64,000 nt of DNA from a virus (IMGVR_UViG_3300036770_003943:1-64000); one strand, 5' to 3'; positions 23,704 through 32,465 are shown, numbered from the stretch's first letter. The notes: a model not told the origin generated them from the letters alone. Translations and numbers: made by a program.

Positions 23704-24047
23704 ACCGGAATCTTAGTTACAACATAGGCCAAGGCACTTATTAATGCGGCCACTATAGTGGCACTGGCGGCCACTATAGCCTTAAATCTATGTTCGCTTG
23801 AACGTTGGATGATTTCTTTCAATTCTTCCATGTCTTCAGATTGTTTACGCTTCATTTCGTGAACTTCTTCCGACAATTTTTCCAAGCGGACGTCTAAGGT
23901 GACAAATTTATCTTCCAATCTTTTATACCTCTCAGCACATAGTGTGACATGAGTTTCTAAATTCTGTTTCTCTATATCATAAACATTATCAGACACAATC
24001 TTATCCTTTCGTTTAAATAACTTATTAATGAGCCTAGATTGTGCCAA
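23700..24047 (-). CDS. Coiled-coil protein with C-terminal membrane anchor
   Basis: This 115-residue protein has a basic start and a long coiled coil (about 30-82, RYKRLEDKFVTLDVRLEKL). One C-terminal membrane helix (FKAIVAASATIVAALISALAYVV) ends before a positive tail. The layout is that of XhlA-type holin partners. A lysis role is possible but no endolysin is seen nearby. Confidence 0.5.
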   Translation of the reverse strand: MAQSRLINKLFKRKDKIVSDNVYDIEKQNLETHVTLCAERYKRLEDKFVTLDVRLEKLSEEVHEMKRKQSEDMEELKEIIQRSSEHRFKAIVAASATIVAALISALAYVVTKIPV

Positions 24048-24065
24048 AATGAATGCCTAATAGTG

Positions 24066-24072
24066 TATTTAT
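24066..24072 (-). promoter_or_regulatory. Late promoter
   Basis: Minus-strand ATAAATA in TTCGATAAATACAC, 18 bases before the ATG at 24047. Confidence 0.55.
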
Positions 24073-24078
24073 CGAATT

Positions 24079-24522
24079 TTACAAGTTATCATTACGAACG
24101 AAATAGATGCTTCTTTGACTATTAGCAGATGTTTCAAACACATTCACATCAAAACTTGCTGTTTCATCTAAATTATCATAAATCGGTAGTCCGTCAATAT
24201 CTCTTTCTAGTGTTTGAACAGTAATGCTGCCAACTCGTTCGCTGGCAAATCTCAGTATCCAAATGTTATGATTTCCTGTAAAATCTCCTCCAAAACTAAA
24301 TTCGTCCATGTCAGCTGCTACTATTTTTTCAACGCTGGCCAGTATAGGCTGACTACCTAAACTAATTGCCTGTAATAAAACATTTAAATTCTGTGCTTGT
24401 TCGTAGGTATTACCAGCTGCTGGATCATACACGCCTGTGTCAGTTATATCTACTAATGTATAGCAGGTAAAATATTCAATGTTACCGCCGACTACTTCAC
24501 CGGTTCTTGCTGTGGATGGCAT
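24079..24522 (-). CDS. Small virion-type protein
   Basis: This 147-residue beta-rich protein (EYFTCYTLVDITDTGVYDP, NVLLQAISLGSQP, NIWILRFASERVGSITVQ) ends SIYFVRNDNL. It belongs to a block of late-promoter-driven small proteins that are probably structural. AAAAGGAG precedes the ATG. Confidence 0.5.
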   Translation of the reverse strand: MPSTARTGEVVGGNIEYFTCYTLVDITDTGVYDPAAGNTYEQAQNLNVLLQAISLGSQPILASVEKIVAADMDEFSFGGDFTGNHNIWILRFASERVGSITVQTLERDIDGLPIYDNLDETASFDVNVFETSANSQRSIYFVRNDNL

Positions 24523-24540
24523 ATTAAAACTCCTTTTAAT

Positions 24541-24547
24541 TATTTAT
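24541..24547 (-). promoter_or_regulatory. Late promoter
   Basis: Minus-strand ATAAATA in TTCATAAATAATTAAAAGGAG, directly upstream of the ribosome site of the gene starting at 24522. Confidence 0.6.
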
Positions 24548-24552
24548 GAACT

Positions 24553-24585
24553 AAAAGAAAAACCGCAGAACTTTCGTTGCTGCGG
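24553..24585 (-). terminator. Rho-independent terminator
   Basis: Minus strand: CCGCAG, an 11-base loop, CTGCGG, then TTTTTCTTTT. It follows the gene ending at 24610 and precedes a new late promoter. Confidence 0.75.
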
Positions 24586-24609
24586 CTTCCCATCCCAAAA
24601 CTAGTAGGA

Positions 24610-24987
24610 TTAAACTGCGCTTGCAGATACTGTAAAACCAACACCCGCTGATACAGTTGAACCTGTTAAATCTACTGGACCAACACCAACGCTATCGCCT
24701 AAAGCACGAATTGCTGCTTGTAATGTTGCAGCTGACGGAGCAGCGTGTCCATCACAAATTACATGAATAACACCAGTTGAAGCATTTGCCATGTCATAAG
24801 CAATTATCCCTGTTGGCAAAGCAAACAAAATTGATTCTGCTGCACCTAGAGTAACATCTTCTGCACGTAGATCAACCGCTGTTGCGCTAGCATCTTTCGC
24901 TGTAATTAAATAAAACGCTAATGTTGCACCTGGATTATAAATACCACCATCTGTGGTTCCAACATTTCCATTAACTCGAGTTACCAT
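24610..24987 (-). CDS. Small virion-type protein
   Basis: This 125-residue Ala/Gly/Val-rich protein (YLITAKDASATAVDLRAEDVT, GVIHVICDGHAAPSAATLQ, ALGDSVGVGPVDLTGSTV) looks like a beta-sandwich head decoration or tail protein. AAAGGAGAAGTAAA precedes the ATG and a terminator ends the unit, so it is strongly and separately expressed. Confidence 0.5.
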   Translation of the reverse strand: MVTRVNGNVGTTDGGIYNPGATLAFYLITAKDASATAVDLRAEDVTLGAAESILFALPTGIIAYDMANASTGVIHVICDGHAAPSAATLQAAIRALGDSVGVGPVDLTGSTVSAGVGFTVSASAV

Positions 24988-25029
24988 TTTACTTCTCCTT
25001 TAATCTGTCGAAAACTTTGTTTCTTAAGT

Positions 25030-25797
25030 TTATTTATCATCTTTAGGTCCAAATAAGCTGTAACCCAACTTATATCCTCCTAACAAACCAGCTATAGGCG
25101 CCAGTTTAGTCAAACTACCAGCAGCAGTTTTTGTACCGTAGCCTAAATTAGCTAACTCGGCATCTATTGGTCCTGAAATCTTGTAGCCTTTAGTTTTGCC
25201 CATATCCTCGATAAAAACTGATAATTCACTGCGTTTAGCAAAACGTTTATAATATTGTAGCATTCTGGTTACTACTAAGCTACGTTGCATATCATTTAAG
25301 GCAGGCCATTCTTGTACCAGTCGCCTTATGCTGCGTAATTTACTGTCTGTTATATTTAACTGTTTTTCTAATCTCAGCAATAAAATACCCGCATCGGGTG
25401 GTGTGATCGAGCCTGATGCAATTAAATCTAAGTATCTTTTAATAGTAGGCACATTAATGTTTAGTTTTTTTCTCAATAATTCATCAGCTTCATAGTTTTG
25501 ATCTATTTTTTTACTAAAAATACTGTTTGGGTCACTGAGAATATTCATACTAACATATAGATCTGTACCGCTTAATCTTGCTTTATTAAAGGACCTATAA
25601 AACATAGTACGATCGGCATATGTACTGCTCACTGGAGCTGTTTCGTACTCGTTATATAATACAAACAAACTGAGTAAATCTAAGAAGGCAAAATTTGCTA
25701 CGTTTCTTAAATTTAAGCTGCCTATTAATCCAGCAGTCCGATATTGTCTACTTTCAACAAGTAGATCCCAAGATTCTAATTGTTCAAATTGACTCAT
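25030..25797 (-). CDS. Unknown helical protein
   Basis: This 255-residue, mainly alpha-helical protein has a C-terminal hydrophobic Gly/Ala/Leu stretch (LTKLAPIAGLLGGYKLGYSLFG) that may touch a membrane. The middle carries LRRLVQEW-like basic helices. It overlaps the upstream gene by 14 bases. No family recognised. Confidence 0.45.
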   Translation of the reverse strand: MSQFEQLESWDLLVESRQYRTAGLIGSLNLRNVANFAFLDLLSLFVLYNEYETAPVSSTYADRTMFYRSFNKARLSGTDLYVSMNILSDPNSIFSKKIDQNYEADELLRKKLNINVPTIKRYLDLIASGSITPPDAGILLLRLEKQLNITDSKLRSIRRLVQEWPALNDMQRSLVVTRMLQYYKRFAKRSELSVFIEDMGKTKGYKISGPIDAELANLGYGTKTAAGSLTKLAPIAGLLGGYKLGYSLFGPKDDK

Positions 25798-26044
25798 ACT
25801 TTGATTCTTTTATTTGTTTAATTCCCCGTTTGAACTTCATATCATCTCCGGTTTTAAGACTATTAAATAGACGTTTGAGTAAATCATCACTTTGATTTTT
25901 TGGAAAATTCTCTTGTATATATTCAACAAGATACTTTGTACTTGCTATGAGATTGATAGCTTTATTTTCGATAAAACTTTCTTTGTCTCTCTGTGGTACA
26001 ATGTTAGTAATTTCTTCTAAGATTGACTTGGTTTGCCTACGCAC
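25784..26044 (-). CDS. Unknown small protein, GTG start
   Basis: This 86-residue protein starts at GTG (26044), 11 bases after AAGGA, downstream of a late box. Helical, with SILEEITNIVPQRD and a Lys-rich end. Function unknown. Confidence 0.45.
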   Translation of the reverse strand: MRRQTKSILEEITNIVPQRDKESFIENKAINLIASTKYLVEYIQENFPKNQSDDLLKRLFNSLKTGDDMKFKRGIKQIKESKYESI

Positions 26045-26064
26045 GATAAAAATTCCTTGTATTT

Positions 26065-26071
26065 TATTTAT
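26065..26071 (-). promoter_or_regulatory. Late promoter (minus-strand half of a divergent pair)
   Basis: ATAAATA in TTCGATAAATAAAAT, 20 bases before the GTG at 26044. The plus-strand late box lies about 65 bases away. Confidence 0.55.
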
Positions 26072-26136
26072 CGAAATTTTTTATTAACTAGCAGCCTTAG
26101 ACGTTGAGTCTAAACACAAAAGCACACAATATAAAG

Positions 26137-26143
26137 ATAAATA
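26137..26143 (+). promoter_or_regulatory. Late promoter (plus-strand half of a divergent pair)
   Basis: ATAAATA in AAGATAAATAAACTT, 22 bases before the ATG at 26166, with CGGAGCAG as ribosome site. Confidence 0.55.
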
Positions 26144-26165
26144 AACTTAACATCGGAGCAGAATT

Positions 26166-26633
26166 ATGACATTTCAAAGCACATCATTTGATATGAACAG
26201 CGTTATCAATAAACTACGTACTATAGCAGAAAACGGGGCTGAAAATCTAAGTGAACTAGATCCGGGCGCAGAAGTTGGCGGCCAAGAAATTGATAATGCC
26301 AGTTTTACTAGAACCATGGCAAGACTAGCAGCAATTAAAGATGCTGTAGCCGAAGAAAACTATAACGCTTTAAGGGCAGGGGTTCGTAGCTTATACATGA
26401 ATCGTCGGCCTAATCTACAACAAATGACAGCACTAATGGATCTTCTAGAAACTGTACTTAGTTACGTAGCTGAAGATAATGCTTTATTCCAAAGACTTAA
26501 ATCAGACCTAGCACAGGACAAAGCTGGAGATGTATTCCCTAATGAACCAGCTAGTACGGCAGAACCAACTGCTGGCACTGCTGCCAGCGCACCTGTTGCT
26601 CAACCTCCAGCAATGAGAGGCATGAAAGTTTAA
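26166..26633 (+). CDS. Late protein, probably structural
   Basis: This 155-residue plus-strand protein is helical (NKLRTIAENGAENLSEL, RTMARLAAIKDAVAEENY, MTALMDLLETVLSYVAEDN) with a Pro/Ala tail (about 125-155). Expression from a late box suggests a virion or assembly role. Its stop overlaps the convergent gp41 end by four bases. Confidence 0.5.
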   Translation: MTFQSTSFDMNSVINKLRTIAENGAENLSELDPGAEVGGQEIDNASFTRTMARLAAIKDAVAEENYNALRAGVRSLYMNRRPNLQQMTALMDLLETVLSYVAEDNALFQRLKSDLAQDKAGDVFPNEPASTAEPTAGTAASAPVAQPPAMRGMKV

Positions 26634-28036
26634 ACTTTCTTCAATATATTAGCTAACCGATTGCTCGAGTCCATAGTTCGCAACTGCGGCGTGGGCTCTT
26701 TTTTATCAATGATTTCCCCTGTTTCTGGATCTATTGTAGTACTGTGACGGCGTAGTCTTTCGTGTAAGATATCCACTGTAGTAGGAACCGATTCAGCATC
26801 TTCAGCTATGTCTGTTATCCTAAGGCTAGTAGTATCAAATTGTAATTCAATTTTAGTTCCCACCGCACTGCTACTGCGAGTTTTCATAAACTGTATTTGA
26901 ACACGTTGGCGCTCACGCATGGTAATACTGTTAAAAATACCAATAACATTATCCGCAGTCTGTATCTTACTAAGACCTCCTGCGATATGACTATGATCAA
27001 ACTCTACACTTTCTACAGCACCTCTATTCAACTGGCTGGCTGTACAAAATAGATAATTACCCTGTGTAGACATTGCTCTTAGTTCTTCACTTACCAATTT
27101 ATCCTTAATAAACAAGTCTGCTACACTGATCTTTTGACTAGCTGGCATCATCAAGTCTAAATAATCTACGATTATCCAATCAATCTTTTTATTATGTTGT
27201 ATTTGGAATTCTTTAATCCAACTCTTAAGATCATTGACAGTAATGCCGGCTGTGAGTTGTACTATTTGTATCCGACCTGCTGTTTTTCCTTTAAGGCGAA
27301 TCTTCATGTCAACTTCATCGATATTGCGATATATTTCTTTTGTAGCAATGCCCATGAGCATGGCATCCATACGCATACTACAAAGTCCTTCGCTGAGTTC
27401 TAGACTAAAGTAAACACCATTAAATCCAAGTTGACTCCAGTTAAGTGCGAGGTTCTGTAAGAACAAGCTCTTACCCGCTCCGCTACCGCCAGCAAAAATA
27501 TTAAGCTCACCACGATTAAAACCACCATATAATTTATCATCAATACTTTTCCAGCCAGTGCTGGTTCCTCCGTTCATATTCTTAAGTCTAGTAAGACGCT
27601 CTATGGGATCAGCATAATAGTCTGTTCCAAAGCTCTTAGGTAATCCCACACTGGTGGCATCTTTGATTATTCGTTCTACTTCTCCGTACCGCTGCTTGTC
27701 TAATAAATCAGCACTTTTTAATATGGCTTTTTCTAATGCTTTATGTCTGGCAAACTGCTCAAACTCACTGAGAAACCAATCCTTGTGTGCTTGAATTTCG
27801 TGTACAGTTAGTTCCAGGCCAGTTACTGCTTTGATCTGCTCGATAGTCGGGCAGTCACTATATTTGTTAACATAATCTTTAATAAACTCTGCTGTTTGTT
27901 GTAGACTTTTACTGAAGTATAAGGATTCGAGTACGTTCTGACAGCGGCTCAATAGATCCTTGTCACTGATTAAGAATTCTAAAAATAGTTTTTGTAAATC
28001 ATTGCTGTATTCTTTTATTTCTTCATTCATTTGCAA
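26630..28036 (-). CDS. Replicative DNA helicase (T4 gp41, DnaB-like)
   Basis: This 468-residue helicase has Walker A GGSGAGKS (183-190), an H1a-type GVYFSLELSE, Walker B IDWIIVDYLDLM and sensor/arginine region TASQLNRGAVES, then RERQRVQIQFMKTRSS. It is the hexameric 5'-3' helicase that loads with primase gp61, encoded directly upstream with a 10-base overlap. N-terminal domain 1-135 is helical as in DnaB. Length matches gp41. Confidence 0.92.
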   Translation of the reverse strand: MQMNEEIKEYSNDLQKLFLEFLISDKDLLSRCQNVLESLYFSKSLQQTAEFIKDYVNKYSDCPTIEQIKAVTGLELTVHEIQAHKDWFLSEFEQFARHKALEKAILKSADLLDKQRYGEVERIIKDATSVGLPKSFGTDYYADPIERLTRLKNMNGGTSTGWKSIDDKLYGGFNRGELNIFAGGSGAGKSLFLQNLALNWSQLGFNGVYFSLELSEGLCSMRMDAMLMGIATKEIYRNIDEVDMKIRLKGKTAGRIQIVQLTAGITVNDLKSWIKEFQIQHNKKIDWIIVDYLDLMMPASQKISVADLFIKDKLVSEELRAMSTQGNYLFCTASQLNRGAVESVEFDHSHIAGGLSKIQTADNVIGIFNSITMRERQRVQIQFMKTRSSSAVGTKIELQFDTTSLRITDIAEDAESVPTTVDILHERLRRHSTTIDPETGEIIDKKEPTPQLRTMDSSNRLANILKKV

Positions 28037-28998
28037 TACCTTTTTGCCATAAGTCGTATTTTAGTTGGACTATGTTCAACTGCTTGTAGTATACTATAGA
28101 CTGCGAACAGTCTTCCGTATTTAAGTACAGCGTCGCTTACATCTTTACAATCTTCCCATTCAGGAAAACTAGCACTCCAACCATAGTCTGCTGCTCGCAT
28201 AACCAAGTCTCGTCCAGCTAGATCCCTGTCAGGGATCACCACAGGTTCTATATTTAATTCTTCTATCAATTGTATTTGTCTTTCGCTGATATTATTACTG
28301 CCCACACTAACGCCTTGCGTAAATAAGGCGTCAAACTCCCCTTCACTGACTATGATATATTCACTATTTAAAGAAATATTGTCTAAGCCAAATACATACT
28401 CAGCCGGTGCTTTTCTTATATACTTCCTGACTTTTTCAGGAACCGTCCCGGCATATCTGGCCAGATAGCCGACTAGTTTATTTTCATAAGTATAAGGAAG
28501 AATTATGCGTTGATTCAAACCAAGATATTCATAATCTGTTTCAAGCCATACCGCCAAGTCAGATAGCTGTCTTTTTTCTAGATATTCTAATTTAACAGGA
28601 TCAGCAATTGGCCTGAACTCAAAGCCGGGATCAAAATCAGGCCAATCAGGTCGCCATTTAAATTCAGGTTCCCGCTTGACTAATTGTTCTAAGTCAGCTT
28701 GACTGAGTAGTTCTAAGGCTAGGCGTTGTATTTCGGCTTCGTCAAACCCTAGTTGCCGCATTAGCTTTCGTATCTTAAAACCCAAACTCCAACCAGGCAT
28801 CCATCCTGTTTTAAAATCACAGTTAAAACAGTGATAACTTAGTCCGCCATCTGGCTGATAGAGTATACCTCCTCTGCGTTTAGTATCTGGCCTGCTTTGG
28901 CCATTTACCACACACATGGGACAGTTTAAACTGATCCATCCTTTGGGACTAGGTTTTCCGTTTATTCTGCTTTTAAGCAGTGTTTGTAAGGCCATCAT
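28027..28998 (-). CDS. DNA primase (T4 gp61-like)
   Basis: This 323-residue primase has an N-terminal zinc-binding domain (Cys26, Cys29 and the HCFNC set about 56-60) and a TOPRIM core with YIIVSEGEFDAL (about 214-224). The later PDRDLAGRD supplies the second acidic pair. It makes RNA primers for lagging-strand synthesis with gp41, its neighbour. Length is close to T4 gp61. Confidence 0.88.
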   Translation of the reverse strand: MMALQTLLKSRINGKPSPKGWISLNCPMCVVNGQSRPDTKRRGGILYQPDGGLSYHCFNCDFKTGWMPGWSLGFKIRKLMRQLGFDEAEIQRLALELLSQADLEQLVKREPEFKWRPDWPDFDPGFEFRPIADPVKLEYLEKRQLSDLAVWLETDYEYLGLNQRIILPYTYENKLVGYLARYAGTVPEKVRKYIRKAPAEYVFGLDNISLNSEYIIVSEGEFDALFTQGVSVGSNNISERQIQLIEELNIEPVVIPDRDLAGRDLVMRAADYGWSASFPEWEDCKDVSDAVLKYGRLFAVYSILQAVEHSPTKIRLMAKRYCK

Positions 28999-29010
28999 AG
29001 CCTTGTAATT

Positions 29011-29793
29011 TTAACTTCTATACAAGACTTTGTCAACAGTTCCTGTGTTCGCTATATTTGGTGTATGTTTTATTCTTATCCATTTAGCATCGGCAGTAAA
29101 GTTTTCGCCCACTGGGCCTGTGTAATTTGTATAAGTTAATACAGCTGATCCTGAAGACCAAGTTATGGGAAAATATCCCAGTACACTGTTGTATTCTACC
29201 GTACCTTCGACTTCAATGGTACCAGTATAATTTGTCATATTAATTTGTACAGTGTGTAGGTTTCCAGTGTCATTATTTGCTATATTGCTGGTCAATGGCT
29301 GGCTGGTATAAGTACCAGCCGACACAGTGAAGGTACACGATTGACTGGCTATAAACTTAGGATATGCTCCGTCTAATATTTCAATTTCAAGTGTTACTCG
29401 ACGATTGTTATCAGTATATAAACTTTGTCCTAGCCCATCAGTTTGATGTAGTACTGCGCTTATTTGATAAAAACCAGGATCAACATTTACTATTTCACTT
29501 TGAAATATGGTTAGTTCGCAAAAACCAGATTCTGGTTTAACTAACTGTGCTCTCTTTTGAAAGATCAGTTCTCCTGTACGTACATTCATTAGATTAACGT
29601 AGACTGATTTGTTAAGTAGGTTAATTGGTTTACGATCCTGATTTTTAACGTCAAAACCTAACGTACTATCCACACCTTTATAGATAGTTTTTCTTGTGGT
29701 ATTGAAAGGCATATTTCTAGTCTCACTAAATCCTTGAGCACTTATTAGAGTACTCACTTGTGGATAATGTAATAGGGTAAATGTATCACTCAT
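29011..29793 (-). CDS. Beta-rich virion protein
   Basis: This 260-residue protein is mostly beta strands, with DSTLGFDVKNQDRKPINLLNK and VYVNLMNVRTGELIFQKRA (about 42-83). This is the arrangement of BppU-type N-terminal domains that attach receptor-binding parts to a baseplate. The C-terminus repeats Thr/Asn-rich strands. It follows a late box by five bases without a ribosome site. Confidence 0.5.
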   Translation of the reverse strand: MSDTFTLLHYPQVSTLISAQGFSETRNMPFNTTRKTIYKGVDSTLGFDVKNQDRKPINLLNKSVYVNLMNVRTGELIFQKRAQLVKPESGFCELTIFQSEIVNVDPGFYQISAVLHQTDGLGQSLYTDNNRRVTLEIEILDGAYPKFIASQSCTFTVSAGTYTSQPLTSNIANNDTGNLHTVQINMTNYTGTIEVEGTVEYNSVLGYFPITWSSGSAVLTYTNYTGPVGENFTADAKWIRIKHTPNIANTGTVDKVLYRS

Positions 29794-29798
29794 AATTA

Positions 29799-29805
29799 TA
29801 TTTAT
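29799..29805 (-). promoter_or_regulatory. Late promoter, minus strand, leaderless type
   Basis: ATAAATA followed by TAATT and the ATG at 29793. It is the partner of the plus-strand box 22 bases away. Confidence 0.5.
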
Positions 29806-29826
29806 TTAAAATAATGGTTAGCAGAT

Positions 29827-29834
29827 TATAAATA
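29827..29834 (+). promoter_or_regulatory. Late promoter, plus strand, leaderless type
   Basis: Perfect T4 late consensus TATAAATA, then AACCCG, then ATG at 29841. No Shine-Dalgarno site is present. Confidence 0.6.
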
Positions 29835-29840
29835 AACCCG

Positions 29841-30209
29841 ATGGCAGATTATCACAACATACTCAACAAGTTCCCGTTTTTGTGTTTATGTAAGACAGGG
29901 GAAGAAGAACTTATAGGAATAATGCAAAACTACAGTAATACTCTAGTTAGTATCTACGTCTATAATTTTTTAAACACTAAAGAAGACAAACAACTATTCT
30001 TAGAATACGGCGATGAATGGTGGTGGCAAAGCAATCGACAATTACCGATAAACTTGGTAGTAGGTTTAAAATTTAAAAAACTTAGCTATTGTCTAAGAAC
30101 CTACAATGTAAAAGATTTTGAACTGGTACAAGGTGAACCAGTAAGTCTACAAAATATTATTACTAAAAGAATTAAACGTCGTCAAATACAACTAGTTCAG
30201 AAACTATAA
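29841..30209 (+). CDS. Unknown late protein
   Basis: This 122-residue protein has an SH3-like or LSm-like beta pattern (GEEELIGIMQNYSNTLVSIYV, LPINLVVGLKF, FELVQGEPVSL) and a basic C-terminal helix (KRIKRRQIQLVQKL) that suggests nucleic-acid contact. One of only a few plus-strand genes; it converges on the DnaE-like gene with a 13-base overlap. Confidence 0.45.
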   Translation: MADYHNILNKFPFLCLCKTGEEELIGIMQNYSNTLVSIYVYNFLNTKEDKQLFLEYGDEWWWQSNRQLPINLVVGLKFKKLSYCLRTYNVKDFELVQGEPVSLQNIITKRIKRRQIQLVQKL

Positions 30210-30760
30210 CTAAGACGGTTCATCTGTAGTACAATAGCCATGGCGTAGCCAATCGCATGGCTCTTTTTAAAGCTGTAAACATCATCGGTTTTAACCCATA
30301 CTTCACGTTCAATTACCGACCAGGGTTGATTTATTAAATGTCGTTTGCCTGGTCTTATCACAGCCAGTACCATAGCTAGTTGTTCTATACTTCGTGGTCG
30401 CATTTGTCTTACAATGTCCGAATGATTATGGATGTGAAACAATTGCTCAATAATTTCCTTATGCTCTAACAACTCCCATTGAGGTTCAAATTCAAGCAAA
30501 TGATCTATTTGTTCGTTACTGGTAAAATCGCAGTATATACCTACATTTAAAAGATCTATCTTAAACCATCCTTTATCTTCAGCTTGTTTGTAATCAAGAG
30601 TAGCCATACTAGTAAATGGGTTAACAGGAGCTTCATGGAAATAAACTCCTGTGTTATGCTTACGAGGTTTATTATCATCCAAAATCATAGCAGGAACATG
30701 TGGTATTATCTTTAGTATTTGTTCTCGATCAGCAAAATCAATGTCAATATCTGTGCTCAA
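30197..30760 (-). CDS. Miniature DnaE/PolC-like fragment
   Basis: This 187-residue protein reads like pieces of the bacterial Pol III alpha palm and fingers. MSTDIDIDFADREQI matches the DIDFxxxRR region, GWFKIDLLN matches GLxKfDFLGL, and IRPGKRHLI plus FKKSHAIGYAMAIVLQMN match the FNKSHAxAYA motif. Only about one-sixth of alpha is present, so it cannot be a normal polymerase. It may be a regulator or a domesticated remnant. The start is TTG, overlapping the previous stop as TTGA. Confidence 0.6.
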   Translation of the reverse strand: MSTDIDIDFADREQILKIIPHVPAMILDDNKPRKHNTGVYFHEAPVNPFTSMATLDYKQAEDKGWFKIDLLNVGIYCDFTSNEQIDHLLEFEPQWELLEHKEIIEQLFHIHNHSDIVRQMRPRSIEQLAMVLAVIRPGKRHLINQPWSVIEREVWVKTDDVYSFKKSHAIGYAMAIVLQMNRLSYSF

Positions 30761-30984
30761 TGTAAGGTTCCTTTGTTTTCAGGAAAAGGATAGATATTTT
30801 TACGTCGATCATAGATAGCACTGACGATTTGTTCGTAATCTTCTTCGTTTAACGCAGTTCTATATATGCTTAGAGCCATGGTGGTCATTATACTGGCCAC
30901 TGCCAATGGATCATGGTGGTCTAAACTTTTGTTAATCATGGCTAGAAAGTCATGATATAGATCTTCTGTACTTTTATTAGACAT
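30757..30984 (-). CDS. Small helical protein, unknown
   Basis: The protein is 75 residues from the ATG at 30984, a few bases inside the preceding gene. Helical (EDLYHDFLAMINKSL, AVASIMTTMALSIYRTAL). It is translationally linked to the DnaE-like gene that follows. No family recognised. Confidence 0.45.
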   Translation of the reverse strand: MSNKSTEDLYHDFLAMINKSLDHHDPLAVASIMTTMALSIYRTALNEEDYEQIVSAIYDRRKNIYPFPENKGTLH

Positions 30985-31210
30985 TATTTTTTCTAACTTT
31001 TTTATTAGCACGATTTTCTGCTGTGTACAATCGCTGTTCAAGTTGATGTACACGCTTTAGTAGTCGTTGAAATGTTTCCGCACTAGGTACGTATATTAAA
31101 TTATTATCAATTTCTAATTCTACCATACCGTTTAGAGTACGTGCCTTAGGAGTATTTCTTCTATCTTTAAGTAAAGCTGGCACTGCTTGTTGACTTGAAT
31201 ACTGACTCAT
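30977..31210 (-). CDS. Small protein with C-terminal coiled coil
   Basis: The protein is 77 residues from the ATG at 31210, overlapping the previous stop as ATGA. A beta segment (GMVELEIDNNLIYVPSAET) precedes a coiled coil (FQRLLKRVHQLEQRLYTAENR). Function unknown; embedded in the replication block. Confidence 0.5.
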   Translation of the reverse strand: MSQYSSQQAVPALLKDRRNTPKARTLNGMVELEIDNNLIYVPSAETFQRLLKRVHQLEQRLYTAENRANKKVRKNNV

Positions 31211-31887
31211 TTTATCTCCGCTTGATTGAAAACCGTTTGAACCCATTCGGCATCTTCACGTTGTCGCAATACTTTTGCTCTCCAACTGTTGGGTTCCATA
31301 TAGTCTATAAGAGTTTGTATTTGACCTGGTTCAAATCTATCTATTAATCTACTACCCTGATCTGTGGCAAATGTACACCAAGGACTAATTCGACCCATTC
31401 TTATATCCTGTACAGCCTGGGCAGTATCCACTGATTGAAAATAATTCTGCCAGTCTTGTTTGGTTCTTTCTGCCCATGCTTTCATATTTAACACACTTCG
31501 TTCGATTGCCCGTTCTACTGATTCCTTTTTAGTTTGCTCCTTTACATAGTGATCGAACACAGCATCGCTGGTCCATCTTCTCATAGGAACACTATTCATA
31601 ATTAAAAATCGAACAAAATCTTCTCCTTTAGCTAGATTAAGATCAATTATGTACTTGGCCAATTTCATGAATCCTTTGTACAAACTATTGCCAACAAAAT
31701 CTTCATAGCTTTTTTCTTTTTTAGCATTAGGCATAGTAAGTTTACGAAACAGTAACCAGCTTTGAAAAGCTATACGATTTTGAACCTGATCTTTATCCAA
31801 TATTCTACGTTTGGCTTCGCAAAGATGCGAAGTTAATGTAGATTCTCGCGAAAATTCTTTTTTACAATACCTACACAGGTAAGTCAT
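31207..31887 (-). CDS. C2H2 zinc-finger-like protein of the replication block
   Basis: The protein is 226 residues from the ATG at 31887. It starts with a C2H2-like finger (YLCRYCKKEFSRESTLTSHLC) and continues with a large helical domain rich in aromatic and charged residues (about 30-220). A DNA-binding accessory role in replication or recombination is plausible. Similar zinc-finger proteins occur in T4-like marine phages. Confidence 0.55.
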   Translation of the reverse strand: MTYLCRYCKKEFSRESTLTSHLCEAKRRILDKDQVQNRIAFQSWLLFRKLTMPNAKKEKSYEDFVGNSLYKGFMKLAKYIIDLNLAKGEDFVRFLIMNSVPMRRWTSDAVFDHYVKEQTKKESVERAIERSVLNMKAWAERTKQDWQNYFQSVDTAQAVQDIRMGRISPWCTFATDQGSRLIDRFEPGQIQTLIDYMEPNSWRAKVLRQREDAEWVQTVFNQAEIK

Positions 31888-32431
31888 TAGCAGCAGCAAT
31901 TATATCTTTGTCTTTAATTTGAAACTGATCGAGAATGTCCCGAGCATGTGACCTTGTATAGGATCTAAACAATAGATCTAACTCCTGTTCATTGAACTCA
32001 GGATTCCTATCAGCTAACCAATTACGAAAAGCGTTGGATTTAGTTCGTCGACCTTTTCCAGGCTGTATATATGGGTGTTTAACTGATTGTCCAATACCAA
32101 CCATACTCATTAGCTTCCATTGTAGGTCGGGGCAGTGTTTAAGGTCGCTAAAGTTAGTGTTAACTAGCTCGTTGGTCATTATCAGGTAATGTTCTATGAT
32201 GTCATTATTGGCACTTTCAGCACTGCTTAAATAACGCATAACTAACCATGGACTAAAACCTTTAGTTTCTTCGGTATTTAAACTTTGATAAAAATCTTTT
32301 TTTCTAGTGTCAGCAGCTGGTAAGACACGCTTAAACATATCTAACATAGGTGCTTTCTTTTTCTTATCCTTGTCAGGGAAGCTCTGCTTGCTCCAGTTAG
32401 TTACATCAGTTAGATCATATTTTTCTTTCAT
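31871..32431 (-). CDS. Unknown replication-block protein
   Basis: This 186-residue helical protein has a charged start (MKEKYDLTDVTNW) and KHPYIQPGKGRRTKSNAFRNW in the middle, possibly a basic DNA contact. Its length and place recall the small clamp-loader subunit gp62, but no sequence match was seen, so this is not asserted. A TATAAT box lies five bases before the ATG. Confidence 0.45.
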   Translation of the reverse strand: MKEKYDLTDVTNWSKQSFPDKDKKKKAPMLDMFKRVLPAADTRKKDFYQSLNTEETKGFSPWLVMRYLSSAESANNDIIEHYLIMTNELVNTNFSDLKHCPDLQWKLMSMVGIGQSVKHPYIQPGKGRRTKSNAFRNWLADRNPEFNEQELDLLFRSYTRSHARDILDQFQIKDKDIIAAANDLPV

Positions 32432-32436
32432 ATACT

Positions 32437-32465
32437 ATTATATTATATCATCTTCTCAATAGCAA
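32437..32465 (-). promoter_or_regulatory. Promoter of leaderless type before the 32.4 kb gene
   Basis: Minus strand: TTGCTA (32465-32460), 17-base spacer, TATAAT (32442-32437), AGTAT, ATG. The -35 is weak and lies in the end of the upstream gene. Confidence 0.45.

Noticed and set aside
31871-32431. Small clamp-loader subunit gp62
   Set aside because: Length and location are suggestive but no matching sequence pattern was seen and gp44 is not in the window.
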